Source: Nematostella vectensis (Eukaryota > Cnidaria > Anthozoa > Actiniaria > Edwardsiidae). Taken from it: 64,000 nt of DNA. The stretch covers positions 9,938,139-10,002,138 of the forward strand of contig NC_064039.1 of the NCBI RefSeq assembly GCF_932526225.1, read 5' to 3'. A model generated the notes under the pieces. It was not told where the DNA came from. It saw nothing but the letters and a program-made list of their open reading frames with translations, and did not search any database. The translations under genes were made by a program, and so were the position numbers. Of the stretch, positions 25,748 to 37,700 are shown one piece after another. The stretch's first letter is position 1, and each line of letters begins with the position of its first letter.

Positions 25748-28700
25748 ATGGCGGCAAGCATGAGTGCCGACCGTCAACTTTACAGTTTGCCTCGGTTAGA
25801 ACAACAAGAAAGCATGGATTCCGATAAAATTCCTGGCAACCGAGATTCAATAGAAAGCACGAGACAAAGCTCTGAATTCTACCCTGGGAATACCACAATC
25901 AACCTTATTTGGCAGGTAAAAGAATACAATCGTTGAGTGGTTGTGGATTTCGACAACATAGTTAAGACACGTGAGAATTTATATACTGAGGTTTGAGGTT
26001 CTTTGCATATGCATGTATTTTCAGACCAAATATTTGAAGTTAGGTGCTTTTCTTATTCCTGATTTTTCTATCATGAAGGGGAGGAGACGTGATTTAGGAT
26101 TTCGGTGATAATATGCTTGTAATATGCTTGTTTTTGTATGATGATAACTTAAACGTCAACTTTCAATGCTAAATGTGCTCTCTTCTCTACGTAGTATTCA
26201 CAGAAAGCCAACGAATTTAACCCTGATGACATGAACGTGGAAGTAGATAAGCAACGACAGGCGAGGGATAGGAAAAGGTTTGTGTTATTTTTATGACAAT
26301 ACTTACTTGTAGACCAGTTTTGTCTAGCACCCAGTTGGAGTTTGAACCAATATGTACACTAAATAAAGTAGGAATTCCATTGGGTCCGGAAGCCATATAA
26401 GACATATTCTAGATGAATGAACTTGAAATTTTTTTGAAATTTAATTAAGTTTTCATCAATACATTTTGCTGAACACAACCAAAGTGATTCAATGTATTGC
26501 TTTTGTTCGGATTTAGCTAAGTCAAACCTTTGATGTTGTTCTAGTGTCTTACTTATCTCAAGGTTAAGGTATCTTACACCTATCTTACATTTGAAAGTCA
26601 CAATACTGTACATTTGCCACCCCACTCCCCCCCCCCAAAAACAAAACAAAAAAACAGTAGACTTATTTCGATACTCTGTATTTCAATACTATTTTCTTGG
26701 AAGTAGAAGAGGGAATACTGTGCTACTATCAAAATGCTATTGTCGTGGATATTATCTGATTTTTATTCACTTGATATTTTGGTCCCAAACAGGCTCCAAC
26801 AAGTTCTTAAGATGCCTGAAGATATGCCTGTTAGAGCAGAGAATACCAGCAGATCCTTGAGAAAAAGGGGCAGTATTGAGCAATGTATCCTCTCAGATGA
26901 ATGTCTAGCTTCTGATGTTGCAGTCTGCTGTAACAGAATCCAAAGATATGCTGGAATGTTCTGATTTTATTGAATAGCCTGCAAAGGTGAAAATATCAGT
27001 TTTACAACTTACACAAGAGTGCAACACTTCTGATTTTTGAGATGATCATGAGTTTGTGCATCTACCAAGGCTCTTTTTTGTGTACCAGCAAAAGTAAACA
27101 TGTCTATCAGAGGGAGCATGCTTGTTATAAATAGTATTCAACTAGGGCTCTTATATCTTTTTGTTCAGAAATGGTATTTTTTTTGTGCATCTACCAAGGC
27201 TCTTTTTTGTGTGTACCAGCAAAAGTAAACATGTCTATTAGAGGGAGCATGCTTGTTATAAATAGTATTCAACTAGGGCTCTTATATCTTTTTGTTCAGA
27301 AATGGTATTTTCCCTTAATGAATCTGTTTAGCTCTCCAGCTATTGGATGATGCCTTGTCACCAAGCCATCCAGTTGCCTCTCCTTTGATGAAGGTTGCTG
27401 GCACCCCAGCACATTTGCTGCAGCGGCCAAGGATGGCCCAGCTCAGACACAGTACTTGTATGTACAGTATATTATCCCATATTTCTTGTGTGTATAAAAC
27501 ATTATACTTGCACATATAACACATTTCTTGCTTGCGGCATCCAATGAAAGTCAATCATTACCCGAGAGATGTGATCTAAACATTCTCTTAGAGTACCGAT
27601 AGTGATAAAACCTTCTTCTCATCACCTACTCCTCATCACCATGTTTTCTGACCATTCTAGACACCCCAAGTGGTATGTCATCTGTTGCTGAAACAGATTT
27701 TGAACAGGTCAGTTTGTAATACATTTGCATATACCTTTACAATTATTTGCATTTGCAACCATTTTTACCAATTTTGTAGCATCAATAGCTCACTGTGTTC
27801 TACTGGGGTTGCAATAAAAATGCAGCTTGTGTTGCACGACAAAATTTGCTCATGAAAATTGGCTTTAAAAAGAAAGCAAAAACTTTATTTTTGCTCTTTC
27901 TTGAGTGCTCTGTGGTTAAGACAACTCATTTTCTCACCCCAGGATATAAGTATAAGTATGGAAGGTCTAAGACCTGATCCAAACTTCTCCACTTCATACG
28001 TTGCCTCAAGGTCAATGCAAGATAGTTTACGCATGGTAAGTGCATACTGGTTTAAAATTTGAATCTTTTTGCTTTTACATAACACAGTATTTCACATGTT
28101 CTGTTCACCAATATCCACTATAAAGGCCTAAGACAGAACAAATATTGAAAGAGACATAAAAATATAAGTAGTAGTGGAACCCTGTTGTATGCATTCCATT
28201 TTTAAAATACAAGTAGTGATCTGTCACTTTTTGACTGAATTTTAGCAACAATTACATAATTGTGTTTTTTCTCCATTATGTCCAGGCCTCAGGTTCAATG
28301 CTTGATAGCTCTCAACTAGAATCAGTCTCACATATGAGGTCACATCTAGATGTAAGTGAATAATAATAATTACAAAATATATATATAGAAAATCCCCTGA
28401 TGAGTGGACAACCACGAAACAGGCTTGTAGAGATGAAACAGTAGTTTTTTTCCCACAAACCAAGATATATCCCGCTCTACACCTGTGTATTGAGCACTGT
28501 TCTATGAACGTCTGCACTCATGCATGTGCCTGGCACAAAAAAGGCAACTCGACATTCGACGTGACAATGGGAAGCTATGACGACGCTGAAACATGCGAAC
28601 TTGTAGGCAACTTCCTCCTCTCCCAACTCCAAGACCTTAACATCAACGTAGGACTCTACCGCGACGACAGACTAGCCATCACAAGCGCCACACCTAAAAA

Positions 28701-31700
28701 CACAGAAAATATCAAGAAAGAACTATGCCGCATCTTAAACAACAACAGACTGCGAATCACCATAGAAGCCAACAAGCGAGTAGTCAACTTCCTAGACGTC
28801 ACATTCGACCTGAACCGCAACACCTACCAGCCTTTCACCGAACCGAACGCCCCACTACAGTACGTCCACCGCGAGAGCAACCACCCACCTACCATCACAA
28901 AGAATATCCCTGCCAGTATCAACAAACGCTTATCTACACTATCATCAGACAAAGAAACCTTCGACCAAGCCACCCCGCCATACCAGAAAGCACTCGACGA
29001 AAGTGGATATAACTACACGCTGCACTACGAACCAAACACCACAAGCAAACGCAAGAACCGCCAGAACACAAGCACCAATATCAGCCACAGATTCCTCTCA
29101 CTCATAGACAAGCACTTCCCTAAAGACCACAAACTCAGAAAAATCTTCAACCGGAACACAATCAAAATCAGCTGCATGAGCAACACCAAGCAGATAATTG
29201 ACAGCCACAACAAACGCATGGTCGCCTCATCAATAACAACTGAAGATGCCCCCACCTCCCTCGCCACCGCCAATAACAAAACATGCAACTGCAGACAAAA
29301 GAACGCGTGCCCCCTTGACAGAAACTGCCTCCAATCATCTGTTATCTACCAAGCTACTGTAACAAGAAAGGACAACAACACCTCCGAAACCTACGTAGGA
29401 CTAACCGAGAAGGAATTCAAGACAAGATATAGAAACCACACCGCCTCATTCCGACACGCTAAACACAGAAACTCGACCGAACTAAGCAAGTACATATGGA
29501 GCCTTAAAGACAAAGACACAGAACACATTATTTCATGGAAAATCCTGTCATCTCACTCCGCCTACAACAGCTCTAGCAAAAGATGTAATCTCTGCCTCAA
29601 AGAAAAATTTATCATTATTCGCTAACCCAAGCTATCAACTTTAAACAAGCGTAACAAGCTAGTGTCTTCGTGCCGCCACAGGAACAAAGCCTTGTTATGC
29701 AACAGCTGAACTATTCAATTTCATCATAACAGCCATTCAAATTTCGCGCCCTATTTTTATGTTAATTTTATACATCGATAGTATATAAGTGATGGTAGTA
29801 ATATATTCTTAATAAATCTCCTGATGAGTGGGCAACCACGAAACAGGCTTGTAGAGATGAAACAGTAGTTCGCATGTTTTTTTCCTACAAACTACCGTTT
29901 CATCTCTACAAGCCTGTTTCGTGGTTGCCCACTCATCCACTCATCAGGAGATTTATTAAGAATATATTACTACCATCACAAAATATGTATGCTTGTAAGA
30001 GTTGTATTTTCAACTGAGATTTTCACCTTTTACAGTACATAGAAGGTTGTCATTTTTTGACGGAATAAGTGCAACAGAAAATCAACTTAAAAAACTTTGA
30101 AAATATGACATAAAAATAAACATAGGTACTTAATTTCTATGCTATAATCACACATGATTCCACTTTTTTGTTATTTTTGTCGAATGTAAGAATTGTAATT
30201 AGAATGTTCTTTTCATTAGAATGTCACTGCAACTGGGGGTGATCTTGAAGCAACTCAATTGACCGACATGACTATGCTAACAGACAGAGATCCTATTGTA
30301 GCAGGTACAATATTTGTATATTCGCTGATTATCTACTAATTATTAAGAGCCACTACTAAAGCGCATAGATGCATAGAGGGTAATGAGCAAAACAACAATG
30401 TTAATTTGTGCTACCTGAAATGTACTTTGGGATGCTTAGTATGTTCTTAATAAGTCTGTCATCACTCTGCACATGTTTTTTTTTTTTACAATAGGGAGTA
30501 GTTTAATTACACAACAAAAATTTCACACTTTTGTTTATCATAATATTCAGACATGAAAGCAAATGCTCGAACTAGGCCATGCGCAGATCCAGACCTACAG
30601 TACTGCCTTCGTAACAAATGCCTGTTGTTTATTTATTCCAATATGCTCTTTGCTAGAGCCTTTTTATTATATGATTTTCCTATGCGAAACAGCTATCGTT
30701 ATCTTTCTCATGGAGAGCATTCAGACCCAACTGGGTACAAGCAAGATGTAGAAAAACTAGCTGTCCTGCCATCTGAAGTGTATATTTTATTTCTAATTTT
30801 TTCTCTTGCTTACTGCCAGGCTGCTCATTGCTCTTCCAAGAATTTAAAGAAAGTTTAACAGAACACATCCACTTATCAGAAATCTTTAATCTGGTCTCTT
30901 CATATGAACAGGTAACATTTCCTACTGTAAGGGTAATGCTGTGACCACTATCCTGTAGGGGCCAGGGGGACTGGGCCCCTGAGTTTCCATTATGCCCCTT
31001 GTATTGGCTCTCCCCCCCCCCCCCCCCCCCAGGTCTGTGATTGCACTGATTAGTCAACTTTTCTGCTTGTGCTTTGGATTTTGTGTTTGAACATCGGTTT
31101 TAGTAGTATTGGGACTATATTTGTTAGTGGGTCAATACAGTGCATACCTATTTTTGACCGGTTTGGGAGTGCCTGAGCAACATCAACCAAAATTTGTATT
31201 ACGTAACCTTATTGTAGAGCTAAAATTATGGACCATAATCTTCTACCCAAACGACGGTAATAATACCATAATGTTTTCTATGTCCTAGGCCTGTCAAAAG
31301 CAGGTTGATGACCTGAACAAACTTGTTAGAGAAGCAAATGCTCACAAAAAGTCGTAAGTAGTGTATAATAGAATAAATCATCTTTTTTTACAAGCATCTG
31401 AGTAACCTGATTTTTGCATTGTCTGGTTATTGTTCATAGTGGGCTTCAAGAAATGTAAAAAAAAAAATTTTGCAGAAATTATTTCTCATTATGTAGTCAT
31501 TATGTAGGGCACTAAAACAAATAGAGTATATTTGACTGACATGTGAGATATTATAATTATGGTCTCTAAAATAAGACAATATTTTATGATATCTTTAAAT
31601 TATAATTTATTATCAAAAGTTTTTTATTATCTCCAACCAGATTTGCCAAGAAAGTTGATATCCTTGATAGTGTCACTCAAGAGTGCTACACATGGAAGCT

Positions 31701-34700
31701 AATTGGATGCTTGTTTAGGTATTGTGTGAAAATATTTGTAGAAATTAAACGTGATGTTCCGCTATAAGCGAAAGCTCCCCCCACCCCTGGCACAAATTTG
31801 CAATTATAATCAGACCACTGCCATTTTAGCAGTCACAAATTATAAGCCTCCTGTAAAATTACTCATCTCTGAGGCTCAGTCGGTTAGAATAAAACTATTT
31901 TTACACAGGTAACAAGACAGTTGTGTTAAGAGCTTAATAAGTTAGTGGTTTGCTGTCCAAACGTTATTCAAAATTTAAAATTTTATGCTCTCCGTAATCT
32001 AACGCATCTGCATAAATTATTCTCGTGCTGTGATGAAAATGCTCGTATTTAGAGCGCGCACAGCTTGGTATAGCATCATTTTACTATAAATAGGAACATT
32101 ATAGGTGGACAAGTCTAGGAATGATATTTAATTTGATATGAAATTTGAATTAAGCGCTAACAGCAATTGTCCTGACATGTTGATTGATAGCTGATTGTTC
32201 TTGAGCCTGGGGGTGGTAGGAGCTTTCTCTTTTATAGCAGAACCTTGGTTTAAATTAATTAGAGATGCTGTACAAGTGTGAGAGGGCAGAGAGGATCCTG
32301 AAAAAAAAAAAAACAACAACAGCAACAAAAACACTAGATCCTAATAATTATATATTGTTTCCAATACCTGAAAGACCAAATTACCAAAATGTCAGAATGA
32401 TGTTAAAGTCATTAAGTCTCTGATGTACTCGGTATTCTGAAGTACTCTTCTAGATCATGGAATTCATTCCTCCCATGTTATTACTGACTTGCAGTGACCG
32501 ACTGCAAAATACTGACATCAATGAAGATACTGTGGATATGAGTGTGGTGGTAAGTCAGAAAAGTCTGTTAACGATACCGTAGACCCAAATGGCTTCATTT
32601 CGGGTGAATTTTTTTAATTATGCCATTCGATGACAATAGGCACACTCTAGATGTTCGCAAAAAAATACCACCAAAATCTTAAATACTCTGCCAGATATTC
32701 AAGAAAAACCGAATTCGAACAAGTGTAGCGTTATTCTTGAAGGCGTCAATAATCCCATAATCCTGTTTACTTAGCTCAAAGTCCCACGATCAAGATCCGG
32801 GGAACTTAGTTTTAAGGCTTTTCCCTCTAATTAGCATACAAGCACGTCAGTATCATTATCGACGTTTTATCCAAGATTTATCCGTATTTATATCAACTTT
32901 ATATGTGTTTTCTCAAAATTTTGCATAGTTGTAAACTACGCCAAGATTAAGTAAGAATCCTTGGCTTCCTTTGAAGAAGGCTAAGCGAGGAAGAAAGCCC
33001 AAAACTGGAGTTGTCTCTGTTCGTGGTCTTTTTAAGTTTTCCGCGCTCTTCTTTTCTTCGGTGCAAGCTTGCTTCGGTCTAGGCATCTTCCTTCACTTGC
33101 ACGACTAGCGCTATGACATTTGAGCGCCTAAGAGTTTTCCCGCTGCGTGTAGAGCGTGCAATGTGATTGGTTGCCATACACGGCTCTATTTGCTCTTCGT
33201 CTGTCATTACTGTCACGCTGCCTCTAATGTCTACACAACTTCAATCCCTGATATCTCGCAATCAAATTTCACCCCCATCTTTCTCTAAATATGTGAAATA
33301 AAGGTACACTTCCAAACGCCCGATTCCTGCGCAACTTGGCAAGCGCCAAGGCAAAAGGAAAGTACAATCATTAAGCTTTAAATTGATATATAGTTTGTTG
33401 GCATTTGCTTTAATCCGACCCGAGCGCGAGTGACTTTGCCGGCACGATCGGGGTAATTACCGCTTGGGACTACGGTATCCTTAACACACAATATGCTTTA
33501 ATCCTTGGTGATTCAAGGCATAGAGCAAATTGGTGTCAGATCTACAGCCCGTAAATTTAGTGTTGTATGGTATTAAGTTTGGTATCATTGAAACTCAGGT
33601 TTGTTCTTAAATTGCTACTTTTTCACAATTTTCCCAGGCCGAACTACACAGTAAATCGCGTTCCATCCTACCAGGAAAAAAAAAATTGCAAAATGGTGGT
33701 TGATTATCTCATTAAGTTGGAAGCTACAGTTGAAGATAGTATCTTACCCTGGGTACCAGAGGCTCAAAGCTTCACTACTCCTGAGAGCTGGCTAGCAGGC
33801 TAACATTGTCACTGCTTGAAGTGAAGCTACATAGGAGCCTCATGTACCCAGGGTAATACAAGTATCTCAGATTTTAATTGAAATAGAATAGTAATGAGTT
33901 AAAGTTGCTCTCGGCTTTTTCTTTCACAGAGAAAAAACTGGAGTGAGAAAATGATTGTGAACTCGTTATATGAGCGTGACTCATCTGTGCGTCAGAGTCA
34001 GCTGGTCGTTGACTGGTTGGAGCATAACGCAGAGCACTGGATGGAAGTGGTTCTACAAATGGATAACATGGAGTACTGCTCTGAGTCTGTCTGCTGGTGT
34101 GTACAGTACATGTATAGCCATCTGTTTATTAAGTGTATAGTCTAGAGATTTAAGAACCTAGGTACAGGCTGAAATTTGAATTACTCTATTTTAAGGGTCA
34201 TTACAGTAAAAATACTGTACATTTATGGGGTAAAATCTGGTAGTCTATTGAATATTGTATGCTTATTCTCAGGGAGAATACTTTACATGAGCTGCAACAT
34301 GGCAGAAGCAGGCCAGGATCTCTTCGTCCAATAGTGTCTGAAATGGTAAGGACCCTACGAGGACTGTGGTACTCACTGAAATATCATGAAGCATGGCATT
34401 TTTGTGTATATTAAATAGTGCAATATATTACTTCTTAATAAAGGTACATGTATCAGATTGATTCTTGTCCCTTGTCAAGTCAACCCCTACCCCTATACTT
34501 CATCACAGAGTGATTTGACTGATTTCTCATGTTGTAGGACCCAGACGCGCCTGTGAGACAGAGAAGACCGCTTGCTGATTTGGACATGGTACAAATAACA
34601 CATAATCAGGGGTTGACTATTGAACATGTTTGAGGGTGTGTGTGTTTGGTTGGGAAAGGAGCTGTCAGAGAAAACCTTTTGTTGATTTGGACATGGTACT

Positions 34701-37700
34701 ACTAACACATGCAAAGGGCCATTCAACTTTTAAGCAGGTGTGGCTTTTGGGTGAAAAATCATGCCTGCCCTTCTGGCTGTAAAAAATCCTGCACTGTTTG
34801 GTCCAACGAAAGATATCCACTAAATGAGAACAAATATCCTTCTAACCATTTAAAGCATTCTCCCCACTTAAAAGTTGGCACCTTAGCTATATAGGCTACC
34901 GTCAAACAGTAGACAGTATCAAGCCGAGGCATGGTTCTGACACATGCTTAGCTGATCAGGGGGTATTAGGATTATGGTTGGCACTTGTACTATTTATGCC
35001 ATAGTATTATTCAGAAATGATACTGTCCCAATTCTGAGCTCTTGTTGTACTTGTTTGATTTAATTGCTATAAATTGTTCATCTTTTAGGAGGATGAGGCT
35101 AGGTTGTTGAGGTATCTCTTTGTCTGCATCAGAGCTGGCAAGTTTGAAGAGGTACAGAACAAAAGGCCTTTTCTGTAGGCCCGTCTCTTGTCATCATAAC
35201 CCAAAATATCCACTTAGCCCTTTGTCAACCAAACACGAAAAACAAGGTGAAGGGCCTCTAATCAAATACTTTTGTAGACAGAGGGAGGTAGAAATAATTG
35301 TTTTACATTTGATAACACTCTTTTAATACAAGTATCACTACTAACTGTAACTGGTACATCTAGCTAGTATAATCGACACATGCCACTCTAGTCACCAAGG
35401 CAAATTATTGAAAACGTTGGCCAATTACAGTAGCATGTTTATTATCATGGTTTTGATTGGCCCAAGCTTTCTATCATGTCCTAGATTTCAACTATTATTT
35501 TATCTATTTTTCTAGCTAAGCAACATGGCACCTGTTCATCTCTGTCTTTTCACATTGTTCTGTTATCCTTGTAGGCTCAACGCTTGTGCATCGAGAGTGG
35601 CCAGTCTTGGAGGGCTGCCACGCTTGAAGGATGGAAACTATATCACGACTCTAACATGGAGGGAGGTACTAAGATGCCTTTAATTGTGTGTTTGTATGTG
35701 TTGTTTGGGCGGGTAAGGGTGTTTTAGACACAGTCCTGGTACTACTGTATGTTTCTTGGACAAATTTATCTTGAGGAGAATATGTTGATATTTTAGATTT
35801 TTTTGTGTGTTGTGGAAGTGTTTTATGTTTTAGTTGCTAATACATAAAAAAAATGAATGCAATTTACACTTGCTTCATTTAAGCAGATATGCATATATTG
35901 GCATACAGTTTTGACTGGCAAATGAAAAACCTCTTGAATTGGGAATAAAGAATAATGGAGCTCATGCCTGCAATTATAAAATAAATACAGACTTGATTTG
36001 TGTAGATCAAGTAAGAAATTATGAGGAAAGCGGTTTTGAGAGGAAAACAAAACAAGGCTACATATGTCAGTTTAGGGCGATACAGGATCGAATAGGTTTG
36101 ATGCTTTACTTTAAGAATGTTGCTGAAAGGTTTTATGTTTCAGTTGCTGACAATGGAAAATTACAAGAAATTGAGGGCAATCCAAACAGAGATATCTGGA
36201 AAGCGATGACCTGGAATATGGCTTCTGAGGTAAACCATCATAGCATGTGTCAACTGTGTTTTTCATGGTATACTACTGTGCTGGCTTTATCCCATCTGTA
36301 CATAGCATATCATGGCTCATGTATGAATTAATCCCTTTCCAGGACAAGTTTTCATTGTACGAGAAAGCTATGTATGCAGTTTACTGTGGGAACCTAACTC
36401 AGGTAATAAACAAATAGTTTAAGGGGCTGGTACCTCATAATTGTTGTGACAGAAATTAAGGAGTTTTATTAAAAAAAAAGAAAAAAAAACCCTGTTCTTG
36501 TCAATGTCTGTATCCAGGACTATTTTCCAGATGCATGCAAATGTCGTCAAAATGGCCTAGAAAGGCTATTCCCTTTCCAATGTTCTTTTATGTTTCTTAT
36601 ATTCTATCTTATTTTGTATTTGTTTATATCTATGTGCTTCTGCTTACAGTACATGCATGGTTGTGGCACCTCATGGCACTCTGGTGTTCTTTTGTCTATC
36701 TGCTCTTGCTCATCATAGATTGACTAATTTTTGTTTGCCAAATCAGAGTCAGTTATTTTGCCTCTTCATTTTTTCTGTCTGTTACGACAGCTTTTTCCTG
36801 TCTAGCGACGGCCAAACGACAGGGTTACAAATATCTGGATGGCTGGATTAAAAAAAATATATCACAAATATCTGGATGCCCATTCGAATCACCGCAGTGT
36901 ATTTGCAATTGATGGGAGCTCTTGTTGACTATTTGTTTGTTATATTTATCAGCTGTTGTTGACTAATGTTTGTTATATTTAACAGCTGTTGCCAGCGGGT
37001 AATTCATGGGAGGACTACCTTTGGGCATACTACAAGGTCATGGTGGATGTACGAGTGGAGCAGGTGATTGTGATCAAATTCAATGGGCTGTCTTCTTTTC
37101 TTTGTTAACAATAGTCTTACTGAAAAGGCTGCTGTTTTATAGGCAGTGGGGGTAGGAGTTTTCGAATCACAGGGGGTCCAGTGTATTAGCGTGTCAGCAT
37201 AAGAGCCCTCTAACCACAGGTGGCCCAGTGTGTTGGCATGTCAGCGTACAGAGCCTCTCTCCATAGGTGGCCAAGTGTGTTGGCGTGTCAACGTACAGAG
37301 CCTCTCACCACAGGTGACCCAGTGTGTTAGTGTGTCAGCGTATGGGGCCTCTCTCCACAGGTGGCCAAGTGTGTTAGCATGTCAGCGTATGGGGCCTCTC
37401 ACCACAGGTGACCCAGTGTGTTGGTGTGTCAGCGTATGGGGCCTCTCACCACAGGTGGCCCAGTGTGTTAGCGTGTCAGCGTATGGGGCCTCTCACCACA
37501 GGTGGCCCAGTGTGTTAACGTGTCAGCGTATGGGGCCTCTCACCACAGGTGGCCCAGTGTGTTAGTGTGTCAGCGTACAGAGCCTCTCACCACAGGTGGC
37601 CCAGTGTGTTGGTGTGTCAGCGTATGGGGCCTCTCACCACAGGTGGCCCAGTGTGTTGGCATGTCAGCGTATGGGGCCTCTCACCACAGGTGACCCAGTG

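Larger units (their letters stand above)
28372..29986 (+). mobile_element. 5'-truncated Penelope-like element in NUP107 intron 6
   Basis: The element carries one long ORF flanked by pseudo-LTR pieces. The left piece is direct (about 28391-28475). The right end has one direct (about 29790-29880) and one inverted copy (about 29890-29980), forming a large hairpin. ACAAAATAT at 28372-28380 recurs at 29978-29986 and may be a target-site duplication. It is inserted in the same orientation as the host gene, between NUP107 exons 6 and 7. The host splice sites are intact. Confidence 0.85.

Noticed and set aside
30553-30858. 101-codon plus frame before NUP107 exon 8
   Set aside because: It is intron sequence running in a different frame into the exon 8 acceptor; the NUP107 frame is preserved by splicing at 30820.
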